Virus record (IMG/VR): IMGVR_UViG_3300024259_002316
Location: 26,404 to 90,403 of that record
Length of the DNA stretch: 64,000 nucleotides
Reading direction: 5' to 3' (one strand)
From: a virus
The notes beneath the pieces are model-generated. The model made no database searches and was not told the DNA's origin. It saw only the letters and a list, made by a program, of their open reading frames with translations. The translations under genes were made by a program, and so were the position numbers. Below, in pieces: positions 17,863 through 26,001 of the stretch; the stretch's first letter is position 1; each line of letters opens with the position of its first letter.

Positions 17863-19761
17863 TTATGTATAAATTATATTAGCAAAAATTCTAGGATCAT
17901 ATTCCACAAGAGTCGAAGCATTATATTGTTTAACTCTAAAATAATATGTTTCTCCTCTAGTCAGATACTCATCTAAACCTATTAAACTATCATATCTACT
18001 TTCATATCTAACTTTCCTGCCAATATAACTAGAAGATACTCCAGAATACGTAAGAGGAACAAACGTTTCTTTTTCTTTTTCATACGTCCAATTTGTAATA
18101 CCTAAACTATTTTTACTTATAAGAATATTACTAAAAAATTCATCGTCAGAAACATCTAAAATAAAATGATAATTTGTAAATTCTGATGGATTATCATCGT
18201 TTAGCACAAATTCTATTTCCCACCACCCCTCATCATACAAATTATTTTCTTCAATAGGCTTTGCTTCAGAAGTTATATCAGCTAACAACCTGCTAATTTT
18301 AAAATTATTATCTTCTAAGTATTGATTCACACTAGGAGCAAAAGTCGTGTCATTTGCCGTTCTATATCTCAAAGTTGGAAAATCAAAAAGCTTATCTATA
18401 AGAGCTTTAATATTTGGTTCCCATACTTGATTATTAAGCAGCAAATTATTTCCAGCATAAACGAGAAGAGCATAATCAAAATTAGAGCTAGTTTGCCCAC
18501 CAGAAGGTGACCCGCCTATCACATTTTCTAAAGTAGTCACATCTACTACATCATCAACAACTTCTCTTATTTCTTTTTCTTTTTTATATAAATTAGCTGC
18601 TGATATAGCTATATCTTTAGACATCATTTCCCATACTACATGCTCATTTATTACTTCTTCTTCAACTACTTCAACACCTGAAAAAGAACATGCCGTTAAC
18701 GGATCTCCAAATAGAGTGACTGTCCAATCCAAATAAGGAACACTAAAATAAAAAGCTTCTCCTATTGTCGCTCCTCTTAATAGAGAATAAAAGAAAAAAT
18801 TAGGGTCTAAAAATCCATCTATTGTAGGATCAGACATGGCTCCTGCCGTCGAAACATACCCAGCATCTAAAGCCAAATATGGCCATCTGTGGCCAGTGTC
18901 ACTTCTAACCTCCAAAGCTCCATCATAATCAGCATTATAAAAGAAAACCCTCATAGCATTACTGTTTTGAAAAAATGTAGTCCTAGTTCTATCAGAAAAC
19001 CACGACCACACAAAAGAGTCCCCTTCTACAAATGGAATAGACGGATCTATATATGGATCTTGGAAAGTAGTGCTCCATTGTGACAAATTAAGAGTAGGCA
19101 AAAAATTGTCTTTAAAATCTAATAATAAATCAGTATAATCTTCTGATCCAGTTGTTGCCCTATCAGAATAAGGATCAATATAAAAAGTCCCGTTGGCAAA
19201 TTTTTGTTTGTTTAAATTTGTGGCTTTATCTACTATCCCCTTAGCAAACAATAGATTTGGACCATCTATTCTCGACACAATCAAAGCGGACAATGCATCG
19301 GTAGCATCAAACCTGCTAAATATTTGTCTTCCGTATAATTTATTCAAAGTTTTTGGAGAAAATGTATGTTCTATCCTAGAAATACGAGAAGTTGCTGAAT
19401 AAATATTTTCATTACTAGGATTATTATCATAATACCCACCAGGAACCCTATATCCCAATACAATTCCCCATATATTTCTATCTTCCAATTCTGGAGCTTC
19501 TAAAGCGGCTTGTAATGGCTCTTCTATATTAATAACAAATTGATTTTCTGTTAAAACTTCTGAAGTAATAGCCGCTTGGATACCTACTTTTTGCCCATCT
19601 ATTTGCCAATATACTCCATTTGCCGTTGTTCCCGTGCTAGCAGAAGCATTTATATTAACTGTGCTCATGCCATGGGCATCAATATAATAGTCAGCAAAAT
19701 CCTCACTATCTAAGTTCCCATAGATATATACTACTATAAAATTATCTTTTGTAATGGCCAA
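17863..19761 (-). CDS. TIGR03790-like protein, probably virion-associated
   Basis: 632 aa starting at TTG 19761, six bases after AAGGG. Residues ~1-390 match what I recall of the TIGR03790 family: NIWGIVLGYRVPGGYY, RWPYLALDAGYVSTAGAMSDP, DPNFFFYSLLRGATIGEA, LDWTVTLFGDPLTA. That family is found in bacteria and its function is unknown. The C-terminal part is beta-rich and ends in a fibronectin-like segment (YLTRGETYYFRVKQYN). It lies directly before the tail spike and may be part of the adhesion device. Confidence 0.6.
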   Translation of the reverse strand: MAITKDNFIVVYIYGNLDSEDFADYYIDAHGMSTVNINASASTGTTANGVYWQIDGQKVGIQAAITSEVLTENQFVINIEEPLQAALEAPELEDRNIWGIVLGYRVPGGYYDNNPSNENIYSATSRISRIEHTFSPKTLNKLYGRQIFSRFDATDALSALIVSRIDGPNLLFAKGIVDKATNLNKQKFANGTFYIDPYSDRATTGSEDYTDLLLDFKDNFLPTLNLSQWSTTFQDPYIDPSIPFVEGDSFVWSWFSDRTRTTFFQNSNAMRVFFYNADYDGALEVRSDTGHRWPYLALDAGYVSTAGAMSDPTIDGFLDPNFFFYSLLRGATIGEAFYFSVPYLDWTVTLFGDPLTACSFSGVEVVEEEVINEHVVWEMMSKDIAISAANLYKKEKEIREVVDDVVDVTTLENVIGGSPSGGQTSSNFDYALLVYAGNNLLLNNQVWEPNIKALIDKLFDFPTLRYRTANDTTFAPSVNQYLEDNNFKISRLLADITSEAKPIEENNLYDEGWWEIEFVLNDDNPSEFTNYHFILDVSDDEFFSNILISKNSLGITNWTYEKEKETFVPLTYSGVSSSYIGRKVRYESRYDSLIGLDEYLTRGETYYFRVKQYNASTLVEYDPRIFANIIYT

Positions 19762-19830
19762 TTTTAACCCTTATCTATTCTATACGTACCTATAATATTT
19801 CGTTTTTATATGGGTTTTTCCTTTAATAAA

Positions 19831-19864
19831 TAAAAAGCCCAAAGCATTTAACTGCTTCAGGCTT
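19831..19864 (-). terminator. rho-independent terminator after dUTPase
   Basis: On the minus strand AAGCCTGAAGCA, loop GTTAAA, TGCTTTGGGCTT, then TTTTTATTT. The stem has two mismatched bases but is long and followed by a T run. It ends the nrdJ-dut transcript before the tail genes. Confidence 0.75.
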
Positions 19865-19893
19865 ATTAGAGAGACTACAACCAAACGTAATTA

Positions 19894-20337
19894 TTATTCT
19901 TTAGCATTTCCAACAATACCCCCTGTGGCTCCTCTTTCAGATTCTTCTTGATGAATATCATCTACCTCTTCGACTACAGGACACACAACAGGAACAATCA
20001 CTATTTGTGCTAAACCCTGATGTTTTTCAACCGTTAAATTTTTATCAGAAATATTAGAAACTTTAACAAGAATTTCCCCTTGATACTCACAATCTATAAC
20101 TCCTGCTCCTATCAAAAAATCTGACCTACTTTTTGGCCAAACCAAAGCAACAGTCCCATCGGAAAAATCTGCCGTCACTCCTGTTCTTACTACTTGAATA
20201 GTATGAGGGGGTATTACCACATCTTCCAAAGCATAAACATCCATTCCTGCATCAGTAGGATGTTTTCTCGTAGGTGCTTTTGCTTCTTTTTCAATTCTTT
20301 TTACTTTCAATACCTGGTTACTACACATACATGTCAT
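19894..20337 (-). CDS. dut: dUTPase (trimeric type)
   Basis: 147 aa. Hydrolyses dUTP to dUMP, keeping uracil out of DNA and feeding dTMP synthesis. The five conserved motifs are visible: DAGMDVYA (I), PKSRSDF (II, usually P-R-S-G), GVIDCEYQGEILVKVSN (III, with the catalytic-pocket Asp and Tyr), GLAQIVIVPV (IV) and ERGATGGIVG (V, usually RG-x-x-GFGSTG). Motifs II and V depart from consensus but retain the key polar residues. GGAG lies 8 bases before the ATG. It follows ribonucleotide reductase on the same strand. Confidence 0.9.
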   Translation of the reverse strand: MTCMCSNQVLKVKRIEKEAKAPTRKHPTDAGMDVYALEDVVIPPHTIQVVRTGVTADFSDGTVALVWPKSRSDFLIGAGVIDCEYQGEILVKVSNISDKNLTVEKHQGLAQIVIVPVVCPVVEEVDDIHQEESERGATGGIVGNAKE

Positions 20338-20372
20338 ACTTTTTTCTCCTATTTAATTTTATATTTACTAAC

Positions 20373-22808
20373 TCAGCATCGTCCCCAACCACAAGATTTA
20401 CATTGTATGCAACCTTCTACCCTTACTAGCTCTGCTCCACACTCTTTGCAACAATCCCCATGAATTTTAGTATCATCTGGGATATACTTTTTAAGAACCC
20501 TACTAAGAGCTTTAGCAAAACTAAGAAGATCCCCCTTCACCTTCTCTAATTGATGGACTACAAAGCCAACATCACAACCATGTCTCAAATTACTTGAAAT
20601 TAATCTTGTAATAGCTTCTTGATCATCGCTAATATTATCTGAGATACTCTCGATAATCATTTCTCCATTATCTTCAAGTAAAGAGTATTGTCCTCTCTTT
20701 TGTTTTTTAATATTCCCCGATTTAAGATTTCTTCTAATATTTCCATCTTTTCCAGCAAAAACCTCATAAGGTTCTCCTTCAGCACCAAAAAGTCCAACAA
20801 GAACAAAATACTGTTCTCCTTTTGACGTAGTATGATATATATGACATTTTAAAATAGGAGGACGTTTAGGAGCTTGTGTTTTTATAATAGAAGCTGTTTT
20901 CTCTTCTTTTGTATTGTCTACTAAAACACCTGTTCTACAATTTTTTCTATAAACAGTTATCCCTTTGCACCCTTCTTCCCATGCTGTCTCATATATTTTA
21001 GCTACTTCTTCTACAGTGACATCTTCTGGCAAATTAACAGTAGAACTAATAGAATGATCGACATGCTTATTAGCGGTGGCCTGAAGTTTGACTCTATTTT
21101 TCCAATTAATATCATCTGCACAACACCCAAACCATGGAGATTTCTCAACATCTGTTTCTCCTGTTATCTCCATCCATTTCTTTACAGTAGGATGATAGAT
21201 GTCAAATTCTTGCCATTTATCTCCTGTTCCATCTATAAAATCAACCCTTGCTCCTTCGTCGTTTTGATTAATCTTTTTTCTTCTTTTATAACTTATTTGA
21301 AAACATGGTTCAATACCAGACGTAGTTTGAGTTAAAATCGAAACAGATCCAGCAGGTGCCGTTGTTAGTAAGGCAACATTCCTTCTACCATATTTTTGCA
21401 TTTCTTTATAAAGCTCTGGATCTTCTTCTTTTATCCGAAGAAGAAATGGGTTGTTTTTCTCTAACTTTGCATTCCACATTTTAAATGGACCAAGTTCCTT
21501 CGCCATTTCAACAGAAGATTCATAACAACTAAGTTTTAAGGTTTTATAAATTTCATCAACAACCTCAATACTTTTCGCAGAACCATATTTAATACCAAGA
21601 GCAGCTAATGCATCTCCTAATGCTGTTATACCAGTTCCTGTTCTTCTCCCCATCTCTGCCTTCTCTATAGTTTTTTCCCATAATTTTAATTCTACTTCTT
21701 TTATCTCATCTTTCTCTGGATCATTTTTAATTTTATCAACTACCCTTTGGAGGGTTTCTATCTCCATGTCAATAATATCATCCTGCATCCTTTGAGCTAT
21801 TTTAACATCTCTTCTAAATTCTTCATAATCGAAATAAGCTTTTTTAGTAAATGCCCCTTTAACATATGTTAAAAGATTAAGAAGCAAAAGTCTACAAGAA
21901 TCATTAGGACACAGGGGCACCTCTCCACACGGGTTAGTGGAGGATGTCGAGAAGCCTAATTCTGAATAACAATCAGATGGAGATTCCCTTATAATATTAT
22001 CCCAAAATAACAACCCTGGTTCTGCTGTTGCGTGTGCATTTTCTACAATTTGCATCCACACTTCTTTTGCATCTACCTGATTACTGATGGAGGGCTTTGT
22101 AGAATCTACTGGAAATCTTTGTTCGTAAGTAGTCCCTTTTTTAACGGCATCTAAAAACTCGTCCGTTAAACGAATAGAAAGATTAGCCCCAGTAACTTTT
22201 GTAAGATCTCTTTTAGCTTTTGCAAATTCTAAAATTTCGGGATGATGAACAGAAAGAGAGATTAAAAGAGCGCCTCTTCGACCTGATTGACCAACCTCTC
22301 TAATAGTCCTAGAAAATCTCTCCATAAAAGAGATAATCCCAGTAGATGTTTTAGCAGCATTTGTAGTTGCTGAACCACAAGGTCTTAAATGAGATATGTC
22401 AGTCCCTACTCCTCCTCTACGCTTACTGATTTGAACTATTTCTTGATCTGTTAAGCATATTCCACCATAGCTGTCTACTGGTGATTCTACGACAAAACAA
22501 TTTGAAAGACTTACATATTGATAAATATTACCAATACCATATAGAGGAGAACCCTGAGGGATAATACGTTCAAAACCTTGAATAAACTCTTTAATTTCTT
22601 CTTTTGTCCAAGGTTTTTTAAATTTCTTTTTTTCTATTTCTGCGATTTCTGAGGAAACTCTTTCGAACATGTCCTCTGGAGTCGCTTCTAAAAGGCTAAT
22701 ATCATTGCCTCGTAATGCATATTTATCTAAAAATACTTTTGCTGGTAAATCTTCCCCTCCGAAATACTCTATACTCTGTTTTAGAGCATCATCGTAATTA
22801 TAAGCCAT
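20373..22808 (-). CDS. nrdJ: adenosylcobalamin-dependent ribonucleotide reductase (class II)
   Basis: 811 aa from ATG 22808 (GGAG upstream); a GTG at 22838 is less likely. Reduces ribonucleotides to deoxyribonucleotides. Conserved elements: SLSNCFVVESP (substrate-site Cys), RRGGVGTDISHLRPCGS, SSTNPCGEVPL (the NPCGE active-site loop), TAPAGSVSIL, and SISSTVNLPEDVTVEEV. The C-terminus has a CxxCG...CxxC zinc ribbon ending GWGRC, which carries the re-reducing cysteines. No activase or small subunit is nearby, as expected for class II. B12 must come from the host. It has its own AAGTGA-type promoter. Confidence 0.9.
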   Translation of the reverse strand: MAYNYDDALKQSIEYFGGEDLPAKVFLDKYALRGNDISLLEATPEDMFERVSSEIAEIEKKKFKKPWTKEEIKEFIQGFERIIPQGSPLYGIGNIYQYVSLSNCFVVESPVDSYGGICLTDQEIVQISKRRGGVGTDISHLRPCGSATTNAAKTSTGIISFMERFSRTIREVGQSGRRGALLISLSVHHPEILEFAKAKRDLTKVTGANLSIRLTDEFLDAVKKGTTYEQRFPVDSTKPSISNQVDAKEVWMQIVENAHATAEPGLLFWDNIIRESPSDCYSELGFSTSSTNPCGEVPLCPNDSCRLLLLNLLTYVKGAFTKKAYFDYEEFRRDVKIAQRMQDDIIDMEIETLQRVVDKIKNDPEKDEIKEVELKLWEKTIEKAEMGRRTGTGITALGDALAALGIKYGSAKSIEVVDEIYKTLKLSCYESSVEMAKELGPFKMWNAKLEKNNPFLLRIKEEDPELYKEMQKYGRRNVALLTTAPAGSVSILTQTTSGIEPCFQISYKRRKKINQNDEGARVDFIDGTGDKWQEFDIYHPTVKKWMEITGETDVEKSPWFGCCADDINWKNRVKLQATANKHVDHSISSTVNLPEDVTVEEVAKIYETAWEEGCKGITVYRKNCRTGVLVDNTKEEKTASIIKTQAPKRPPILKCHIYHTTSKGEQYFVLVGLFGAEGEPYEVFAGKDGNIRRNLKSGNIKKQKRGQYSLLEDNGEMIIESISDNISDDQEAITRLISSNLRHGCDVGFVVHQLEKVKGDLLSFAKALSRVLKKYIPDDTKIHGDCCKECGAELVRVEGCIQCKSCGWGRC

Positions 22809-22852
22809 TATTATAAGCTCTCCATTATATTCTAACACAAAATGTTCAAAAT

Positions 22853-22881
22853 ATAATAGAGGTTATATAATCACTTTTCAA
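22853..22881 (-). promoter_or_regulatory. sigma70-type promoter with AAGTGA word, before nrdJ
   Basis: Minus strand TTGAAA, 17-base spacer beginning AGTGATTA, then TATTAT. The -35 box overlaps the stop codon of the preceding gene (22878). The start of nrdJ lies 45 bases downstream of the -10. Confidence 0.75.
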
Positions 22882-23618
22882 CCCATTAACATTGCTACTA
22901 ACTGCTCTCTACTATATTTTTGATCTCCCAGAGTGGGAATCACCTCTTCTATCGTCTTTCTTTCAGGAAAAACTTTATTTCGAGAGCAATTGATAATTGT
23001 TTTCCCCTTACTGTGGTCTCTTATAAATTTCAGCCCTTTAACGCAAGCTGGCAGAGTATGTGCCCTATGCATAGAATTATTACCATAAAAATCAGTCGTC
23101 CCATCCTTAGCATTACGGCAGTCCATACCAACTAATATGATTGGGTCACATCCTAAAGCATAGACAAATTGATATGCTATAGACCCACTACTCCCTCTTC
23201 CATATAGCTTTGTAACATCTGCTGTTAATTTGGGCTCTCTCCCATTTAGAATAAAAGTATAATATCCCCCTTGTGTCTCAGACCCTGCCCTACAATATTT
23301 TATAGCTTGAGTTTTCACAACTTTTTGTTTTTCTTGTGACCACAATGCCAAATCTTGCCATAATAATATGGTAGGATCATACTTGAAAAAAATTCTATTT
23401 ATTCCAACAGTAAAATAGCTATCTAACAAAGTAAGATCAACTTTATTAAGAGAAGGAGCATTCCCCAATATAAAACAGGGAATGCCCTTCATTTTTTCTC
23501 CCCACGCTCTAGGACTTAAAGAAGCAGTTTTTCTGGGAGGCACTCTCCTAGCTTTTGCAGCAGAGCTTGGTCTCTCTCCTGCTCTTCTTGCTGCTCTTCT
23601 CTCTTCCCTCCTCCCCAT
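22878..23618 (-). CDS. DUF115 / MptE-like Rossmann protein
   Basis: 246 aa from ATG 23618, just after the HNH stop; the longer frame would run into that gene. The first ~40 residues are Arg/Ser-rich and unusual. The rest matches the DUF115 group (motility accessory factor / 6-hydroxymethylpterin diphosphokinase MptE-like): GIPCFILGNAPSLNKVD, FTVGINRIFFKYDPTILLWQD, SSGSIAYQFVYALGCDPIILVGMDC. The fold is shared with sialyltransferase-like enzymes. Several phages carry such genes and the substrate is unknown. Group assignment is good, function open. Confidence 0.65.
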   Translation of the reverse strand: MGRREERRAARRAGERPSSAAKARRVPPRKTASLSPRAWGEKMKGIPCFILGNAPSLNKVDLTLLDSYFTVGINRIFFKYDPTILLWQDLALWSQEKQKVVKTQAIKYCRAGSETQGGYYTFILNGREPKLTADVTKLYGRGSSGSIAYQFVYALGCDPIILVGMDCRNAKDGTTDFYGNNSMHRAHTLPACVKGLKFIRDHSKGKTIINCSRNKVFPERKTIEEVIPTLGDQKYSREQLVAMLMG

Positions 23619-23619
23619 A

Positions 23620-24192
23620 CTATTTGATGCCCTTGTCAAATTTACTCCATGATTCAGGAATATCAATTCTTGGATCAATAAGGATTCTATCCGCATCAGG
23701 TTTAGAAGGGTTTTTAATTAATTTAAGACCAGCTTGCTCAGGAGTTCTGTCTGCCTTCATCCTATTAATATCTTTTGAGCACACAACCATATTCTCCCAT
23801 GAATTTTTACCTCCTTGAGCGCGAGGAACAACATGGTCAATATCAGCTTCAGCCTCTTTGATTCTTTTTCCTGTATATTGACATTTATACCCATCTCGAA
23901 TATAGATGTTTCTTTTCGTAAGTTTAACTTTTTTCCTATACACTTCATCATAAGTGGATAAAACTATTATCTCTGGAACTTTAACATCATAATTAGTGCT
24001 AACTACTATAGAATCTGTTTCTTTAATGGGTTGTTTAGTCCAGTCTCTCCATCGATAAACATACCATGTGTCAGTATCTACAGCAGAAGCCTTGTCAGCA
24101 AAAATTAGGGTCAATGCTCTATATGCTGGAATTACCCGAACTCGTAACCACATTTTATTCAGAACCAATACTGGCTTGTTTAATGAAGACAT
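23620..24192 (-). CDS. HNH endonuclease
   Basis: 190 aa. The C-terminal half is a classic HNH nuclease: YKCQYTGKRI, ADIDHVVPRAQGGKNSWENMVVCS, INRMKADRTPEQAGLKL. The first Cys pair is replaced by C-x-x-T, as in the common bacterial HNH type. The N-terminal part (PVLVLNKMWLRVRVIPAYRAL) is typical of the same family. AAAGGA precedes the start. It could be a homing enzyme or a packaging-associated nuclease. It lies one base from the macro-domain gene. Confidence 0.85.
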   Translation of the reverse strand: MSSLNKPVLVLNKMWLRVRVIPAYRALTLIFADKASAVDTDTWYVYRWRDWTKQPIKETDSIVVSTNYDVKVPEIIVLSTYDEVYRKKVKLTKRNIYIRDGYKCQYTGKRIKEAEADIDHVVPRAQGGKNSWENMVVCSKDINRMKADRTPEQAGLKLIKNPSKPDADRILIDPRIDIPESWSKFDKGIK

Positions 24193-24193
24193 A

Positions 24194-24697
24194 CTATTTT
24201 TCCTTTACGAAATTATTAAACTCTCTTACAAACTCTTCATTATCATCAATTATTTTTATTTCTATATTCTCTTTATATCTAATACAAACTTCTAATGTTA
24301 TCCTAGCAACTGTTTTAGCATCAAGATTTCCAGCATCTATCCCTACCCCACAAATAGTTAAAGATTGCATCCCGTCACTAATTACTTTCTTCAGAGCATT
24401 ATCCAAAGCTTTATTAATTATATAAATCGAACTAAAATCACTTTGCAATCTTTTTATCACAACATGATACAATCTTTTCAGACCTCTTCTTTTCAATCTT
24501 CCAGGGCCCGTTGAGAAACAGTCTCCTACTTCTATTGTATTATTCGTAATAAACTGCTTTACTTCTTTAGAAATCCCTGAAAGACCATTTTTCACTATTC
24601 TTGCAGGGACGCCTCTGCTCATCACTCCCATCGTATTGGAGGGAATAATAAGAGCTTCTGATTTAGGATAACATACATCTCCTAAAATAGCTTGCAT
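24194..24697 (-). CDS. macro domain protein (ADP-ribose binding)
   Basis: 167 aa, one macro domain: ALIIPSNTMGVMSRGVPARIV is the adenosine-binding loop (normally N-x-x-x-G-x-G-V), and ITLCGVGI-type strand SLTICGVGIDAGNLDAKTV is the distal phosphate loop. Macro domains bind or hydrolyse ADP-ribose and its derivatives. In a phage that also encodes NAD salvage and Nudix enzymes it may remove ADP-ribose from proteins or nucleic acid, or handle NAD breakdown products. The usual GG-x-A motif is altered here (SRGVPA), so binding rather than catalysis is possible. Confidence 0.8.
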   Translation of the reverse strand: MQAILGDVCYPKSEALIIPSNTMGVMSRGVPARIVKNGLSGISKEVKQFITNNTIEVGDCFSTGPGRLKRRGLKRLYHVVIKRLQSDFSSIYIINKALDNALKKVISDGMQSLTICGVGIDAGNLDAKTVARITLEVCIRYKENIEIKIIDDNEEFVREFNNFVKEK

Positions 24698-24717
24698 ATC
24701 AATTTACCTCATTTCTC

Positions 24718-24800
24718 CACAATTGTCTACTCTTTTTTTCACTTTTTCCTACTTTTTGTCAAAAATACCACTTTTTTCTACTTTTTTACTAATTTTTCCC
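24718..24800 (-). repeat. A-rich AAAAAGTRG/AAAAAGTG repeat block
   Basis: Read on the minus strand, this leader holds AAAAAAGTAG, AAAAAAGTG, then AAAAAGTAGG, AAAAAGTG, a stack of near-identical units. About 27 bases match, with one difference, the region just before the promoter at 43254. It precedes the macro-domain gene and contains a TTGACA without a clear -10. Confidence 0.6.
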
Positions 24801-24837
24801 ATTTTTCGCTTGTGATTTACAAAACTTACTGTACAAT

Positions 24838-24915
24838 ATATTGATATCGATATATTGATATCGATAGGACTATGGACTATGGACTATGGACTATATACTA
24901 TATACTATAGGACTA
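24838..24915. repeat. tandem iteron-like repeats, possible replication origin
   Basis: Two copies of the 14-mer ATATTGATATCGAT (24838-24865) are followed by four copies of GGACTAT (24867-24894), two of ATACTAT (24895-24908) and a partial AGGACTA. An AT-only stretch (ATATTATATAAATATAAT) follows. Short ordered iterons next to an AT-rich stretch are the usual build of a replication origin or a partition/repressor site. No replication initiator is recognised beside it. Confidence 0.7.
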
Positions 24916-24957
24916 AATATTATATAAATATAATATGCCCGTAGAGAGCAAAAAAGC

Positions 24958-25803
24958 TTAAAATAGAGGTCCATTGTCATTACATTTCTTTATAAATTCT
25001 TCTATATTACTTCCAAAGAAGTCGGGGTTACGCTCTATTTTATTTTTTAGTCTATTTATAATATCCATATGAATCTGACTGATTCTAGATTCTGAAGTAT
25101 TAATTTTAGCACCTATCTCTCCCATAGTTAAATTCTCATAGTAATAATAATAAATTATTTTTTGTTCTATTAATGAAAAGTTTTTACTAATTAACTTACT
25201 TATAAATTCTTTTCTAATTAACTTACTATCGGGAGAATTAGACTTAGTATCTGCCAAATCTACTAAAGAATCTTGTTTAAAATCTTCATGCTTACTAGAA
25301 TCATTAATATCACTGCCTTCAATACTTATGAGATTTAAAGGACTGTATTTTTTAATATTAGTAGCATATTCTTTCTGATTTATACCTAATTGCTCTATAA
25401 CCTCATATTCTGTAACTTTTCTTCCTTCTAAGTGTTCTAATTCTTGTCTTTTCTTCTCAATAAGGTTCTGATTTAACCTTACAGATCTTGGAACAAAATC
25501 ATTTTTTCTAACATTATCTATCATTGAGCCACTTATTCTACGATTAGCATAAGTAGGAAAATCTACCCCTCGATCCAAAGAAAATCTATCAATCGCTATG
25601 TATAAACCATCTAAACCATAGCTAGTTAACTCATCTGGCTGTAGATTCCATTGTAAATTCTCAGCTATTTTAAAAGAAATCTTTTGGACTAAAGGGTAGT
25701 AAAGTTCAACTAATTGTTGTTTAAATTTGTCTTTTTTGCTTTTTATGCTCTCTTTTTGAAATTTTTGCCATAGTTCTATATTACTAATTTTTTGTTTTTC
25801 CAT
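24958..25803 (-). CDS. RNA polymerase sigma factor, FliA/WhiG-like
   Basis: 281 aa with sigma70-family layout. Region 2: YYPLVQKISFKIAENL, DELTSYGLDGLYIAIDRF, VDFPTYANRRISGSMIDNVR. Region 3: VPRSVRLNQNLIEKKRQELE. Region 4: FSLIEQKIIYYYYYENLTMG followed by EIGAKINTSESRISQIH, a clear helix-turn-helix. There is no region 1.1, as in the flagellar/sporulation group 3 sigmas. It probably directs host RNA polymerase to phage late genes. It is transcribed away from the pncB side through a divergent promoter region. Confidence 0.92.
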   Translation of the reverse strand: MEKQKISNIELWQKFQKESIKSKKDKFKQQLVELYYPLVQKISFKIAENLQWNLQPDELTSYGLDGLYIAIDRFSLDRGVDFPTYANRRISGSMIDNVRKNDFVPRSVRLNQNLIEKKRQELEHLEGRKVTEYEVIEQLGINQKEYATNIKKYSPLNLISIEGSDINDSSKHEDFKQDSLVDLADTKSNSPDSKLIRKEFISKLISKNFSLIEQKIIYYYYYENLTMGEIGAKINTSESRISQIHMDIINRLKNKIERNPDFFGSNIEEFIKKCNDNGPLF

Positions 25804-25838
25804 GCCAAACCCTTAAATATAAACTGTTACGTAGTATA

Positions 25839-25867
25839 ATGTTAAAGAAAAAACTATCACTTTTCAA
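25839..25867 (-). promoter_or_regulatory. promoter-like element before the sigma gene
   Basis: Minus strand TTGAAA, 17-base spacer beginning AGTGATAG, then TAACAT (4 of 6 to consensus); a TATACT lies a few bases further. It shares the TTGAAAAGTGAT block with the nrdJ and methyltransferase promoters and diverges from the pncB promoter 10 bases away. Confidence 0.5.
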
Positions 25868-25876
25868 ATATTTTTC

Positions 25877-25905
25877 TTGATATGTAAAAGTGAATCTGAT
25901 ATAAT
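25877..25905 (+). promoter_or_regulatory. sigma70-type promoter before pncB
   Basis: TTGATA, 17-base spacer (TGTAAAAGTGAATCTGA), TATAAT. It drives the plus-strand operon starting with pncB, with a leader of about 90 bases that holds a 19-bp element repeated before ligA. Confidence 0.85.
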
Positions 25906-25931
25906 CTCCGAAAATATAGAAAATTTATTTT

Positions 25932-25950
25932 TTCCAGACAATGAGTTTTT
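25932..25950 (+). repeat. 19-bp leader element, copy before pncB
   Basis: TTCCAGACAATGAGTTTTT, an exact match to 39584-39602, which precedes the NAD-dependent DNA ligase. It lies in the transcribed leader downstream of the 25877 promoter. Confidence 0.7.
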
Positions 25951-26001
25951 CATAATTGTTGTAATGAATGATGTAAATAATCCTTTAATAATGGAGCAGA
26001 A

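Noticed and set aside
22878-23696. Longer start (23696) for the DUF115-like gene
   Set aside because: It would overlap the HNH gene by ~75 bases; ATG 23618 directly after the HNH stop is more likely.
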